Shown: positions 5,853-14,454, counted from the first letter of the stretch. The stretch is DNA of 22,071 bases from ZC4RG17 sp036380875 (GCA_036380875.1 DASVDX010000102.1:1-22071), one strand, 5' to 3'. The notes: generated from the sequence alone by a model not told the origin. Numbers and translations: made by a program.

Positions 5853-5873
5853 CGATCCTACAAGGAGAGAAAC

Positions 5874-6668
5874 ATGCCGAGACCTGAGAAGGTCCAGGCA
5901 GTAGCCGAGATCAAGGAGAAGTTCGAGGCGGCTCAGGCCGTCTTCCTGACCGAGTACCGGGGCATCCCCGTCAAGGAGATGGGGAACCTCCGTCGGCGCC
6001 TGCGCGAGTCGGGCGCCGAGTACAAGGTCGTGAAGATGACCCTCGCCCGTCGGGCGGCCGATGATCTGGGCATCGAGGGCTTGAGCGAGCAACTGACGGG
6101 GCCGACGGCTCTGGCGTTCGCTCTGGAGGACCCGGTGTCCACCGCCAAGGCTCTGCGGGACTACGCCCGGGAAAACGAACGGCTCGTGATCAAATCCGGC
6201 TACCTCGCCGAGCGGGTGTTGGCGCCGGAAGAAGTGGTCCGTCTCGCCGAGATCGAACCACGCGAGGTGTTGCTGGCGAAGATCGCCGGCGCTGCCAAGG
6301 CTCCCCTCTATCAGATGGCTTCGATGCTGGCCACGTTCACACGGGAGGCGGCGTCGCTCTTCTCGGCTCTCATCGAGAAGAAGGAAGCGGCCGGAGACGT
6401 GAGCGCCTCGGAGGCCGCCGAGCCGGAGAGCGCCGACAGCCCGGAGTCTGCCGACAGCCCCGAGAGCCCCGACAGCCCGGACAGCCCCGACAGTGCCGAT
6501 AGCCCCGACGAGGAAGCGGAAGCCACCGGCGAAGCCGAAGAGGGCGAGGCGGAGGAAGCCGAAGCCCAGGGCGAAGGTGGCGAGGCGCCAGAGGCCGAGG
6601 CTGCTGCCGAGACCGAAGATTCAGACGACAACGACCCAGAAGACGACGACCAGGCCGAGGAGGAATGA
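5874..6668 (+). CDS. rplJ: 50S ribosomal protein L10 with long acidic tail
   Basis: L10 anchors the L7/L12 stalk on the large subunit. Residues 1-135 are the rRNA-binding domain (MPRPEKVQAVAEIKEKFEAA, then FLTEYRGIPVKEM). Residues about 135-171 form the L12-binding helix (KIAGAAKAPLYQMASMLATF, then SALIEKK). L10 normally ends here at about 165-180 residues. This one continues to 264, adding about 92 residues of Glu, Asp, Ser, Pro and Ala, with a Ser-Pro-Asp/Glu repeat at about 185-212 and a final run of acidic residues. ATG 5874 is chosen because AAGGAGAG lies just upstream and family alignment agrees; the frame is open further upstream through the attenuator. Confidence 0.95.
   Translation: MPRPEKVQAVAEIKEKFEAAQAVFLTEYRGIPVKEMGNLRRRLRESGAEYKVVKMTLARRAADDLGIEGLSEQLTGPTALAFALEDPVSTAKALRDYARENERLVIKSGYLAERVLAPEEVVRLAEIEPREVLLAKIAGAAKAPLYQMASMLATFTREAASLFSALIEKKEAAGDVSASEAAEPESADSPESADSPESPDSPDSPDSADSPDEEAEATGEAEEGEAEEAEAQGEGGEAPEAEAAAETEDSDDNDPEDDDQAEEE
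6424..6510 (+). repeat. Short in-frame repeats encoding the Ser-Pro-Asp/Glu tract of L10
   Basis: Variants of a 9-base unit similar to CCCGACAGC and an 18-base unit including GCCGACAGCCCGGAG recur back to back. They encode the PESADSP and PDSPDSPDS type repeats in the L10 tail. Such degenerate tandem repeats can change length by slippage, so copy number may vary between strains. Confidence 0.7.
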
Positions 6669-6671
6669 CCC

Positions 6672-7067
6672 ATGGCCAGCATGACGACTGAAGAACTGCT
6701 CAAGGTATTCGAGGAGATGACGGTCCTCGAACTGAAGGAATTCCTCGATGCGTTCGAGGAGCGATTCGATGTGACCGCTGCCGCCCCGGTGGCTGTTGCC
6801 GCGGCCCCCGCCGCTACTGCGGGTGGTGACGGCGGTGCCGCCGCCGAGGAGGAGAAGGACGAGTTCGACGTGATCCTCGCAGCCGCCGGTGACCAGAAGA
6901 TCCAGGTCATCAAGGAGGTGCGTGCGCTCACCAACCTCGGCCTGAAGGAGGCCAAGGAGCTGGTGGACAGCGCCCCCAAGCCGGTGCTGGAAGGCGTCGA
7001 CAAGGAAGCCGCCGAGAAGGCCAAGGAGACTCTCGAGGCCGTCGGCGCCACTGTCGAGCTCAAGTAA
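6672..7067 (+). CDS. rplL: 50S ribosomal protein L7/L12
   Basis: The 131-residue product has the N-terminal dimerisation/L10-binding helices (TTEELLKVFEEMTVLELKEF), an Ala/Gly/Pro hinge at about 37-60, and the C-terminal factor-binding domain (EFDVILAAAGDQKIQVIKEV, then LGLKEAKELVDSAPKPV). It forms the stalk dimers that recruit and activate elongation factors. The ATG is three bases after the rplJ stop and its ribosome binding site GGAGGAA lies inside the rplJ end, so the two are coupled. The domain order and length are typical. Confidence 0.97.
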   Translation: MASMTTEELLKVFEEMTVLELKEFLDAFEERFDVTAAAPVAVAAAPAATAGGDGGAAAEEEKDEFDVILAAAGDQKIQVIKEVRALTNLGLKEAKELVDSAPKPVLEGVDKEAAEKAKETLEAVGATVELK

Positions 7068-7091
7068 CCACCGCGAGCTCATCGATTCGAA

Positions 7092-7118
7092 CGAGGGGTC
7101 GGTTCATCCGGCCCCTCG
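7092..7118 (+). terminator. Terminator-like hairpin after rplL
   Basis: CGAGGGGTCGG (7092-7102) pairs with CCGGCCCCTCG (7108-7118) over eleven positions including one G-U, with loop TTCAT. It lies 25 bases after the rplL stop. No clean T-run follows on either strand. It is the only strong hairpin I see between the convergent rplL and pcm genes and may serve both. Confidence 0.55.
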
Positions 7119-7230
7119 CTCGTGTCCGGCATGCCCGGCGACACCGCCGTCTTCGCCAGCCTGGCGCTCGGGTGACGCGCCACGGCGTGATCCAAAGCGC
7201 CCTCTGCGACGCCTCGTCGGGAGCGGCTGA

Positions 7231-7878
7231 TCAGTCGACCAGCGGCACGAAAGCCACCAGCTCGTGGCGTTCTCGCTCGAGCTTCCCGTCTCGGCGGCGG
7301 ACCGTCCACAGACGCTGGGAGAAAGTCGAGCCGACCGGGATCACCAGCCGCCCGCCTTCGGCGAGCAGCTTCTCGAGTTTCTCCGGGATACGGGGCGCGG
7401 CCGCCGCCACGAGGATCGCATCGAACGGCTGTTCGTCGGCCACGGCCTCGAGGCCGCCGGTGATCACCGTCACGTTGCGGTATCCGAGTTCGGCGAGCCG
7501 TCTCCGTGCTGCCTCCGCCAACTCGGGGCGGATCTCTATCGAAACGAGCTCCCGGCACAGGCGCGAGTACACGGCGGCGGCGTAACCCGAGCCGGTCCCG
7601 ACGTCGAGCACCCGATCGTCGGGGTGGATCTCGGCCATCTCCGCCATCCGGGCGACGATGTATGGCTGGGAGATCGTCTGGCCGTCGCCGATCGGCAGGG
7701 GGCCGTCGTCGTAGGCTCGGGACTGCAGCCGGGCCGGGACGAACCGATGCCGCGGCACCGTCTCCATCGCCTCGAGGATCCGCGGGTCACCTATCCCGCG
7801 TCGTCGAATCTGGCGCTCCACCATCAGGTGGCGCCGCCGTGTTTGCTCCTCCTCGCTCAGGTCCGGGCGGCCAACCAC
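7231..7878 (-). CDS. pcm: Protein-L-isoaspartate O-methyltransferase
   Basis: PCMT methylates isoaspartyl residues formed by spontaneous damage, starting their repair, using S-adenosylmethionine in the cytoplasm. The 215-residue product has the family blocks RHRFVPARLQSRAYDDGPLP, IGDGQTISQPYIVARM and the SAM-binding motif RVLDVGTGSGYAAAVYS, plus a C-terminal VPLVD. The GTG start at 7878 overlaps the end of pepN by 22 bases, implying coupling. An in-frame ATG at 7824 (MVERQIRRRGI) is an alternative start; neither has an ideal ribosome binding site. Last gene of the thioesterase-pepN-pcm unit. Confidence 0.92.
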   Translation of the reverse strand: MVGRPDLSEEEQTRRRHLMVERQIRRRGIGDPRILEAMETVPRHRFVPARLQSRAYDDGPLPIGDGQTISQPYIVARMAEMAEIHPDDRVLDVGTGSGYAAAVYSRLCRELVSIEIRPELAEAARRRLAELGYRNVTVITGGLEAVADEQPFDAILVAAAAPRIPEKLEKLLAEGGRLVIPVGSTFSQRLWTVRRRDGKLERERHELVAFVPLVD

Positions 7879-10412
7879 TCTCCGACCCGTCCCGTCTCGC
7901 GCTCACGGGCGGCGAGGTTCGCCTCGAGGAGTTCCAGGTTCTGGGCGAGAGCCTTGTCGGCGGTCGGGACGGGCGTCTCGGCGAAGAATGCCTTGACGTC
8001 GGCGGCTACATCCGGCCGGGAGAGGGCCGAGATGCCTTCGATGAGCCGACGGAAGGTCATCGGTGGGAACGCCTCCACGCATTCCTGCCAGCGGGTGCGG
8101 ACCTCTTTCCATAGATCCCCGCCGGCCTGGCGGTTGCCGAACAGGGCACCGGCGACCCAGGAGCCGTCCTGGTTGCGGATCCGCCCGTCGAGCGTGGCGG
8201 CGATGACCTCGCGTCCCAGCTCGGCGTCGTCGAACCCTGTCAGGGCGCGCAAGAAGCGCTGCTGCTCCTGGGGGTCCATCGACTCCTGGTAGCGCTTCAT
8301 GAAAGCGGTGTGGGTGTCGGCGTCGCCGTGGGCTGCCGCCACTCCGAGGGCGGCGGTGAGGAGCTCGGGGTCCTGGACCTCGCCGCCGTCGAGGTAGCTC
8401 GTGACCGTGGTCCGGGCCCACTCGATCGTCTCGGGCTCGTCGCCCAGGGCGCCGAGCGTGGCGATCGCCTGGCCGCGGAGACGGCGATCCAGGTCGGTGT
8501 CGTCAGGACGGGGCTGGCGCCCCAGGCGGTCGACCAGCGGGGTGACGACGCTGCGCACGAAGGCGGCGTAACGGTCGAGCTGCTCGTCGGTGATCAGGTG
8601 GTGGTGCACCCATCCGAGGATCCGGAAGATGAGCTGCCAGATCGCCTGCTCGGTCTCATCCGAGTAGGCGTCGATGAGCTCCAGCACCGTGGCCATCTCC
8701 GTCTGGCCGGCCTGGGCGAAGGCAAAGACGTCGTAGAGGAAGGCGTAGCGCTCGGTGGCATCGAGTGAGCCGAGGTTGTCGACCAGAGACTGGAGGAGGT
8801 CGTCCGAATAGCTCACCCGGTAGAAGCCGGAGCCGCCTGCGTTCGCCATCACCCACGACACCCTTTCGGGGATCTGGATGTCGGCCTCGTGGTCCTCGAG
8901 GAGGAACGAGAACGAGAAAGGGCCGCTCGCCGCTTCGCCGCGGATCTTGATCGGGACTTTCCAGATGGTGGTGTCGGACTCGTCGGGGATGGCGAGGAAT
9001 CTCCTCTGGCTCAGGCGCAAGCGCCCGTCGACCGGCGATACGTCCACCTGCGGGTAGCCGCCCTGGAGGATCCACGTGTCCATGATCTGTCCGACGGGCC
9101 ACTCCGACGCCTCGTCGAGCCCCGCCCAGAGGTCGGCGGTCACCGTGTTTCCGTACGAATGACGCCGCAGGTAGTTACCAACGCCTTCGCGGAAGGCGTC
9201 CTCGCCGATGAACTGCTCGATCATCCGCAGCACCGATGAGCCCTTGCCATAGGTGAGGGCGTCGAACATCTGGTCGGCCTCTTCCGGCGACCGGACCTCG
9301 AACTCGACGGGCCGGGTGGTCGTCAGGTGGTCGACCTCCATCGCCCACGGCCGCTCGACGGCGCCGAAGGTGAGCCATCGCTTCCATTCGGGGCGCCGGG
9401 CGTCGGTGGCTTTCATCTCCATGAAGGAGGCGAAGGCCTCGTTGAGCCAGATCCCCTCCCACCAGCGCATGGTCACCAGGTTGCCGAACCACTGGTGGGC
9501 CACCTCATGGCCGATGACGTCGAGAACGCGGAGCTTCTCGGCTTGGGAAGCCTTGGCGGGATCGAGCAGGAGCGCCGTTTCGCGGTAGGTGATCGCCCCC
9601 ACGTTTTCCATGGCCCCGAAGGCGAAGTCGGGGATGGCGATGTGGTCGAGCTTGTCCCCCGGGTAGTCGATGCCGTAGTAGTCGCGCAGGTACCGGAAGC
9701 AGAACTCGGCGCACTCGAGGGCGTAGTCGGCGAGATGCAGCTTGCCCCGAGGGGTGATGACCCGGGTGGGCACACCGTCCACGTCCAGCGGCTCGGTGGC
9801 CTCGAACGGGCCGACGATGAACGCCACGAGGTAGGTGGACATCTTCATCGTCTCGGCGAAGCGGATCTCGGTCCGACCGTCGCCCAGGCCGTGGCGGGAG
9901 ACCTCAGACGTGTTGGTGATGGCCATCAGGTCGGACGGCACGACGAGGGTGGTCTCGAACGTCGCCTTGAAATCGGGCTCGTCCCAGCAGGGAAACGCCC
10001 GGCGGGCGTCGGTCGACTCGAACTGGGTGGTGGCGATGTACTGCTCGTTGCCGTCGACGTCGGTGAACTTCGATCGGTAGAAGCCGCGGAGCTTGTCGTT
10101 GAGGATGCCGTTGAAATCGATCCTCAGCTCCCAGGGCCCCGGCTCGGCGGTGCTCTCCAGCACCAGCGTCACCCGTTCCATCGCCTCGTCGTAGCGGGGA
10201 GAGGCTCCGATCGTCTCTGTGCCGTTCGTCAGTTGGGCGGCGACGACTTCGATCTCGGCGGCGTTCAGGACGATCTCGTCGGCGGCGGTCTCGACCGTCA
10301 CATCGATGGTCTCGGAGCCGGCGAAGGTGGCCGAATCGAGGTGCGGTTCCAGCCGGATCCGGTACTTGTGGGGGACGACGGTACGGGGAAGGCGATATGG
10401 ATTGTCAGGCAA
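7857..10412 (-). CDS. pepN: Aminopeptidase N, M1 zinc metallopeptidase
   Basis: This 851-residue protein removes N-terminal amino acids from peptides. It has the M1 substrate-binding motif G266-A-M-E-N270, the zinc site H302-E-V-A-H306 and the third ligand E325 exactly 18 residues later. An N-terminal beta domain (about 1-190), the catalytic thermolysin-like domain (about 200-440) and an ERAP1-type helical C-terminal domain (about 530-835) follow in order. The length suits the actinobacterial PepN type. The start is TTG at 10412, with AGAGG eight bases upstream; no better in-frame start precedes it. The gene overlaps pcm and lies 52 bases after the thioesterase gene, so peptide turnover and protein repair appear co-expressed. 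Confidence 0.95.
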   Translation of the reverse strand: MPDNPYRLPRTVVPHKYRIRLEPHLDSATFAGSETIDVTVETAADEIVLNAAEIEVVAAQLTNGTETIGASPRYDEAMERVTLVLESTAEPGPWELRIDFNGILNDKLRGFYRSKFTDVDGNEQYIATTQFESTDARRAFPCWDEPDFKATFETTLVVPSDLMAITNTSEVSRHGLGDGRTEIRFAETMKMSTYLVAFIVGPFEATEPLDVDGVPTRVITPRGKLHLADYALECAEFCFRYLRDYYGIDYPGDKLDHIAIPDFAFGAMENVGAITYRETALLLDPAKASQAEKLRVLDVIGHEVAHQWFGNLVTMRWWEGIWLNEAFASFMEMKATDARRPEWKRWLTFGAVERPWAMEVDHLTTTRPVEFEVRSPEEADQMFDALTYGKGSSVLRMIEQFIGEDAFREGVGNYLRRHSYGNTVTADLWAGLDEASEWPVGQIMDTWILQGGYPQVDVSPVDGRLRLSQRRFLAIPDESDTTIWKVPIKIRGEAASGPFSFSFLLEDHEADIQIPERVSWVMANAGGSGFYRVSYSDDLLQSLVDNLGSLDATERYAFLYDVFAFAQAGQTEMATVLELIDAYSDETEQAIWQLIFRILGWVHHHLITDEQLDRYAAFVRSVVTPLVDRLGRQPRPDDTDLDRRLRGQAIATLGALGDEPETIEWARTTVTSYLDGGEVQDPELLTAALGVAAAHGDADTHTAFMKRYQESMDPQEQQRFLRALTGFDDAELGREVIAATLDGRIRNQDGSWVAGALFGNRQAGGDLWKEVRTRWQECVEAFPPMTFRRLIEGISALSRPDVAADVKAFFAETPVPTADKALAQNLELLEANLAARERETGRVGEWLAART

Positions 10413-10464
10413 GTCGAAAGCCTCTGGTAGACGTCAGGACCATGCTACTGAGGGCCGAGGACAG

Positions 10465-10842
10465 TCATCCTCGGCTGAATCGCGACCGGTCGACGACATG
10501 GCGACGGTGAGTGCCCCGGCCGATGATCCGGTCGCCGACCCGGGCCACGACGGAGAAGGTGAGCCGGGGACCGTCGACTGCCACCAGTTCCGCCTCCACC
10601 GTGACCTCCTCACCCTCTCGAGCCGCTGACTCGTGGGACACGTCTACGTGGGTGCCCACCGTGGTCTTGTCGTGCTCTTCGAGCAGCGGCTGCACTGAGC
10701 GAGTAGCCGCCTCCTCCATGAGGCCGATCATCGTCGGGGTCGACAACACGACGATCGGCCGCAGGTGCTCGGGGGTCATGTCGGCGTCGACGGTGACCGA
10801 CAAGGCGTGGCGCGCTCCAGGCGTGAGAGTGGAGGGAGACAT
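10465..10842 (-). CDS. FlK-like hotdog thioesterase
   Basis: This 125-residue single-domain hotdog protein resembles fluoroacetyl-CoA thioesterase FlK and its broad family. Candidate catalytic residues sit in family-like contexts: T35 in LSTPTMIGLMEEA, E43 in the same helix and H70 in THVDVSHESAAREG, with spacing close to the FlK Thr-Glu-His triad as I recall it. The C-terminal GRGTHRRHVVD is also family-like. Most relatives have nothing to do with fluoroacetate and hydrolyse other acyl-CoAs, so the substrate is unknown. It is first in the unit with pepN and pcm and is divergent from serB. The start codon follows TAGCCT at leaderless spacing. Confidence 0.75.
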   Translation of the reverse strand: MSPSTLTPGARHALSVTVDADMTPEHLRPIVVLSTPTMIGLMEEAATRSVQPLLEEHDKTTVGTHVDVSHESAAREGEEVTVEAELVAVDGPRLTFSVVARVGDRIIGRGTHRRHVVDRSRFSRG

Positions 10843-10849
10843 GCCCGGC

Positions 10850-10855
10850 AGGCTA
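10850..10855 (-). promoter_or_regulatory. Leaderless -10 of the thioesterase-pepN-pcm unit
   Basis: On the minus strand TAGCCT (10855 to 10850) fits TAnnnT and stands seven bases before the ATG at 10842. No Shine-Dalgarno sequence lies between, which suggests a leaderless transcript. Confidence 0.4.
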
Positions 10856-10916
10856 ACCGGGTGTCTCCTGAGACTCCGCTTTGCCGGCTGAGGCGGGGCG
10901 GAGCCAAACTGATCGA

Positions 10917-12119
10917 GTGACGTACAGTTCGACGATTCTCTGTCGGGTCCACGGCACCGACCGTCCCGGTATCACCGCCGGCCTGATGGCGGTCCTGGCC
11001 GAGTCGGGCGCCGAGTTGTACGACGTCCAACAGGTGGTCGTGCGCGGCCGGCTGACTCTCGACATCCTGTTCACCGCTCCCGAGGGGCGTTCCACGGTGA
11101 AGGATCTCCTGTTCTACGGCTGGCAGGCCGGGCTCGACATCGACTTCGAAGTGGTCGACACCGCACCGACCCCACCCCAGACGACGGCCGCCGTCACGAT
11201 CGTCGGCCAGAGCATCGGCCCGGCGGCGTTCGGCGCCGCCGCCGGCGCCGTCGCGGAGGCGGGGGCCAACATCGAGCGGATCGTTCGCATCGCCCGATAT
11301 CCCGTCGTCGCCTACGAGTTGATCGTCAGCAACGGCGATCTCGACAGGTTGCGTGAGAACTTGATGCAGGCGGGTCAGGAGCACCGCTTCGACGTGGCAG
11401 TGCAGGAGGAGAGTCTCGAGCGGCGCTTGAAGAGGATGGTGGTGATCGACGTCGACTCCACGCTCATCCAGGACGAGGTCATCGATCTCCTCGCCGAAGC
11501 GGCGGGAGTCGCCGAAGAGGTGAAGGCGATCACCGACCAGGCGATGGAAGGCGAAGTCGAGTTCGCCGAGGCGCTGCGGAGACGAGTCGCGCTGCTGGGC
11601 GGATTGGACGTCGATGTGGTCACGAGAATCGCCCGGGAGGTCCGTCTGACTCCCGGAGCCCGGACTCTGATCCGCACACTCAAGCGTATGGGCATGAAGA
11701 TCGCCATCGTCTCCGGCGGCTTCAGCCACGTCACGGACTTCCTCGCCTCCGAGCTCGGTGTCGACCACGCCGTCGCCAACGTGCTGGAGGTGGCGGACGG
11801 CAAGCTCACCGGCGGCCTGGTGGGAGAGGTCGTCGACCGAGCAGGCAAAGCCCGGATCCTGAAAGAGATCGCCGAGAAGGAGGGGATACCCCTCGAGCAG
11901 GTGGTCGCGGTGGGAGACGGTGCCAACGACCTCGACATGCTGGCGCTCGCCGGTCTCGGGATCGCCTTCAACGCTCGCTCCACGGTCCGGGAGAAGGCCG
12001 ACGCCGCCCTCAACGTGCCCTACCTCGACGCTCTGCTCTTCATGCTCGGCATACCCCGAAAGGAAGTCGAAGCCGAAGAAGTAGGCCCCGTCCCGGTCCC
12101 GGGCCTTCCTCCGGTATGA
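10917..12119 (+). CDS. serB: Phosphoserine phosphatase SerB with two ACT-like domains
   Basis: SerB makes L-serine from phosphoserine, the last step of the phosphorylated serine pathway. From GTG 10917 the protein has 400 residues. Two ACT-like regulatory domains come first (about 4-80 and 85-165), then a HAD phosphatase domain with motif I V-I-D178-V-D180-S-T, motif II VSGGF and motif III/IV VGDGANDLDML. This matches the mycobacterial SerB2 layout, in which ACT domains bind serine. A short tail rich in Glu, Val and Pro follows. A TTG at 10881 would add 12 residues; I prefer GTG because it gives the usual ACT start, but the upstream GGAG is 13 bases away. The stop overlaps the next start as ATGA. 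Confidence 0.9.
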   Translation: MTYSSTILCRVHGTDRPGITAGLMAVLAESGAELYDVQQVVVRGRLTLDILFTAPEGRSTVKDLLFYGWQAGLDIDFEVVDTAPTPPQTTAAVTIVGQSIGPAAFGAAAGAVAEAGANIERIVRIARYPVVAYELIVSNGDLDRLRENLMQAGQEHRFDVAVQEESLERRLKRMVVIDVDSTLIQDEVIDLLAEAAGVAEEVKAITDQAMEGEVEFAEALRRRVALLGGLDVDVVTRIAREVRLTPGARTLIRTLKRMGMKIAIVSGGFSHVTDFLASELGVDHAVANVLEVADGKLTGGLVGEVVDRAGKARILKEIAEKEGIPLEQVVAVGDGANDLDMLALAGLGIAFNARSTVREKADAALNVPYLDALLFMLGIPRKEVEAEEVGPVPVPGLPPV

Positions 12120-13018
12120 GCCCGGTCGTCGGAGTCGTCGTCTCAGGCGGCGCCCTCGACGGTCGATGGATCACAGACCTCGCCGACCTGCTTCCCGAAT
12201 GCGAGGTCGTCGACGCCGAGACACAGGCGGATGAGGTCGAGATCCTCGTGGTCGGCAACCCGCCGGCCTCGATCCTTTCCTTCTTCCCTCGGCTTCGGTT
12301 CGTGCAGAGCGTGTGGGCGGGACCCGACCGGCTGAGAGAGCTCCCCCTCGACGTGCCGGTGGCTCGAATGGTGGCGCCGGGACTGGTCGAGTACATGGCG
12401 GAGTTCGTCTCGATGGCAGTGCTGATGCTGCACCGCCAGGTGCCGGCCTACCGGCGCGCTCAGGCTGCTCGGCGGTGGCAGCCGTTGCCCGCGATGCCCG
12501 CTCGGAGCCGGCGGGTGGGAGTGCTCGGTTACGGAGAACTGGGACGCCCTGCCGCTTCTCGCCTGGCGGAGGCGGGATTCGATGTCGTCGCCTGGGCACG
12601 TTCACCCCGCAACGACCCGATCCCGGTCCTCACGGGGCAGGATGGCTACCGGGAGGTGCTGGCACGCTCGGAGATCCTGGTCGACGTCCTACCCCTGACG
12701 CCCGAGACCCGGCACATGCTCGACCGGTCCGCCTTCGAGTCGATGCCGAAAGGAGCTTCGTTGGTCAACGTGGGGCGCGGGGCGCACGTCGTCGAAGCAG
12801 ACCTGCTGCAGGCCCTCGACGAAGGCCACCTGTCGGAGGCGCTCCTCGACGTCTTCGAGGAGGAGCCCTTGCCCGAAGACCACCCGTTCTGGTCCCATCC
12901 TCGGGTGACGGTGTTCCCGCACGTGGCCGCGCCCTCCGAGTCGACCGACCTCGCCCCCTACGTGGCCGACAACATCCGTCGATTCATCGCCGGCGAGACG
13001 CCGCGGTTCCTCGTCTGA
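12116..13018 (+). CDS. NAD(P)-dependent D-2-hydroxyacid dehydrogenase, GhrA-like
   Basis: The 300-residue product has the D-isomer 2-hydroxyacid dehydrogenase layout. The Rossmann motif is VGVLGYGELGRPAASRLAEA, with catalytic R221 in NVGRG, E250 in DVFEEEPLP and H269 in FPHVAAPS. Length, absence of an ACT domain and the SVWAGPDRL and PHVAAPS contexts resemble the glyoxylate/hydroxypyruvate reductase GhrA group rather than SerA. Such enzymes reduce glyoxylate or hydroxypyruvate. Its ATG overlaps the serB stop by four bases, so the two are co-translated, which hints at hydroxypyruvate or serine-related metabolism. The exact substrate is not determined. Confidence 0.85.
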   Translation: MSPVVGVVVSGGALDGRWITDLADLLPECEVVDAETQADEVEILVVGNPPASILSFFPRLRFVQSVWAGPDRLRELPLDVPVARMVAPGLVEYMAEFVSMAVLMLHRQVPAYRRAQAARRWQPLPAMPARSRRVGVLGYGELGRPAASRLAEAGFDVVAWARSPRNDPIPVLTGQDGYREVLARSEILVDVLPLTPETRHMLDRSAFESMPKGASLVNVGRGAHVVEADLLQALDEGHLSEALLDVFEEEPLPEDHPFWSHPRVTVFPHVAAPSESTDLAPYVADNIRRFIAGETPRFLV

Positions 13019-13020
13019 GG

Positions 13021-14442
13021 TCAGGCGGGCGCCTCGGTGCCGCCCTCCAGCCACTCGGTGTGGAAGTACTCGCCCCGGGGGCGGTCCCGGCGTTCGTAGG
13101 TGTGGGCTCCGAAGTAGTCGCGTTGGGCTTGGATCAAGTTGGCAGGTAGGTCGGCGGAGCGGAACGAGTCGTAGAACGCCAGGGCGGTGGCGTAGGCCGG
13201 CACCGGGATGCCGGCGCCGACTGCCGCCGCCACCACGCGCCGCCACCCGTCCTGGGCCTTGGCGAGTGCGGCCGAGAAGAACTCGTCCACCATCAGGTTG
13301 TCGGGCCGGCGGTCGAAGGCGGCGGTGATGTCTTCCAGGAACCGGGCCCTGATGATGCATCCGGCCCGCCAGAGCTTGGCGATCCTTCCCAGGTCGAGAT
13401 CCCAGCCGTGCTCGTCGGAGGCGGACTTCATGAGCATGAACCCTTGGGCGTAGGAGACGATCTTCGAGGCGTAGAGCGCCTGTTCTATGTCGTCGACGAA
13501 GCCGTCGACGTCCTCGATCCGCCCCGCCGGCCCGGCGAGCACGCCAGAGGCGCGGACTCGGTCCTCCTTCAAGGCAGAGACGATGCGGGCGTACACCGCC
13601 TCGGCGACCAGGGTGGTGGGCTGGGCCATCTCCATCGACGAGATCACCGTCCACTTCCCGGTCCCCTTCTGGCCGGCGGCGTCGAGGATCACCTCGAGGC
13701 GGCGCTCCCCGTCCACCTCCAATCCGAGGATGTCGCCGGTGATCTGGATGAGATACGAGTCGAGGATGCCCTCGTTCCAACGGCGGAATATCGATGCCAT
13801 CTCGTCGTGGGACAGGCCGAGACCCTGCTTCATCAGGTGGTAGGCCTCGGCGATGACCTGCATGTCCCCGTATTCGATGCCGTTGTGGACCATCTTCACG
13901 TAGTGGCCCGACCCGTCAGGCCCCAGCCAGTCGGCGCAGGGAGTGCCGTCGGGGGCCTTGGCGGCGATCGCCTGGAACAACTCCGAGATGTGAGGCCACG
14001 CCTCCTCGTCGCCGCCTGGCATCATCGACGGGCCGTGGCGCGCCCCTTCCTCTCCGCCGGAGATTCCGCAACCCACGAAGCGGATGCCGGCCTCGGCGAG
14101 GCGCCGGGAGCGCTCCATCGTGTCCGTGTACAGCGAGTTGCCGCCGTCGATGACGATGTCCCCCGCCTCGAGGTGAGGGAGGAGTTGGTCGAGGACGGCG
14201 TCGACGGGGCGCCCCGCCGACACCATCAGCACCACCCTTCGCGGGCGCTCCAGCGAGGCGACCAGGTCCTCGACGGTGGTGAATGGGACGATGTCGGGGC
14301 GGTCGCCTTCTCCGGCGACGAACTCGTCGGTGACGGACGTCGTGCGGTTGTAGACAGAGACGGTGGCTCCGTTGTCTGCGAAGTTCAGGGCCAGGTTCTG
14401 GCCCATCACACCCAGGCCGATGAGGCCGATGTCAGAGGTCAT
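13021..14442 (-). CDS. gnd: 6-phosphogluconate dehydrogenase, decarboxylating
   Basis: The enzyme oxidises 6-phosphogluconate to ribulose 5-phosphate and CO2 with NADP+, in the oxidative pentose phosphate pathway. The 473-residue product is of normal length for the long form. It has the nucleotide site IGLIGLGVMGQNLALNFADN, the substrate block FVGCGISGGEEGARHGPSMM, the catalytic region GHYVKMVHNGIEYGDMQ and AGQKGTGKWT. ATG 14442 is preferred to an in-frame start at 14487 because it gives the family N-terminus directly before the Rossmann motif. It is convergent with the GhrA-like gene, with two bases between stops, and divergent from ppgK, which feeds it glucose 6-phosphate. Confidence 0.96.
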   Translation of the reverse strand: MTSDIGLIGLGVMGQNLALNFADNGATVSVYNRTTSVTDEFVAGEGDRPDIVPFTTVEDLVASLERPRRVVLMVSAGRPVDAVLDQLLPHLEAGDIVIDGGNSLYTDTMERSRRLAEAGIRFVGCGISGGEEGARHGPSMMPGGDEEAWPHISELFQAIAAKAPDGTPCADWLGPDGSGHYVKMVHNGIEYGDMQVIAEAYHLMKQGLGLSHDEMASIFRRWNEGILDSYLIQITGDILGLEVDGERRLEVILDAAGQKGTGKWTVISSMEMAQPTTLVAEAVYARIVSALKEDRVRASGVLAGPAGRIEDVDGFVDDIEQALYASKIVSYAQGFMLMKSASDEHGWDLDLGRIAKLWRAGCIIRARFLEDITAAFDRRPDNLMVDEFFSAALAKAQDGWRRVVAAAVGAGIPVPAYATALAFYDSFRSADLPANLIQAQRDYFGAHTYERRDRPRGEYFHTEWLEGGTEAPA

Positions 14443-14448
14443 GGGGGT

Positions 14449-14454
14449 ACGGTA
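14449..14454 (-). promoter_or_regulatory. Leaderless -10 of gnd
   Basis: On the minus strand TACCGT (14454 to 14449) fits TAnnnT, six bases before the gnd ATG at 14442. The intervening ACCCCC contains no ribosome binding site. Confidence 0.38.

Noticed and set aside
6311..7063. A Ser/Ala-rich minus-strand open frame over rplJ and rplL
   Set aside because: Its composition mirrors the acidic L10 tail and the L12 hinge read backwards; no motif or start signal supports it.
7154..7166. CGCCAG/CTGGCG palindrome as a pcm terminator
   Set aside because: The loop is one base and no T-run follows on the minus strand; the hairpin at 7092-7118 is a better candidate.
9327..10430. A 367-residue open frame on the plus strand
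   Set aside because: It is antisense to pepN, whose motifs are unambiguous; its Gly/Val/Asp/Glu-rich composition is typical of antisense GC-rich shadows.
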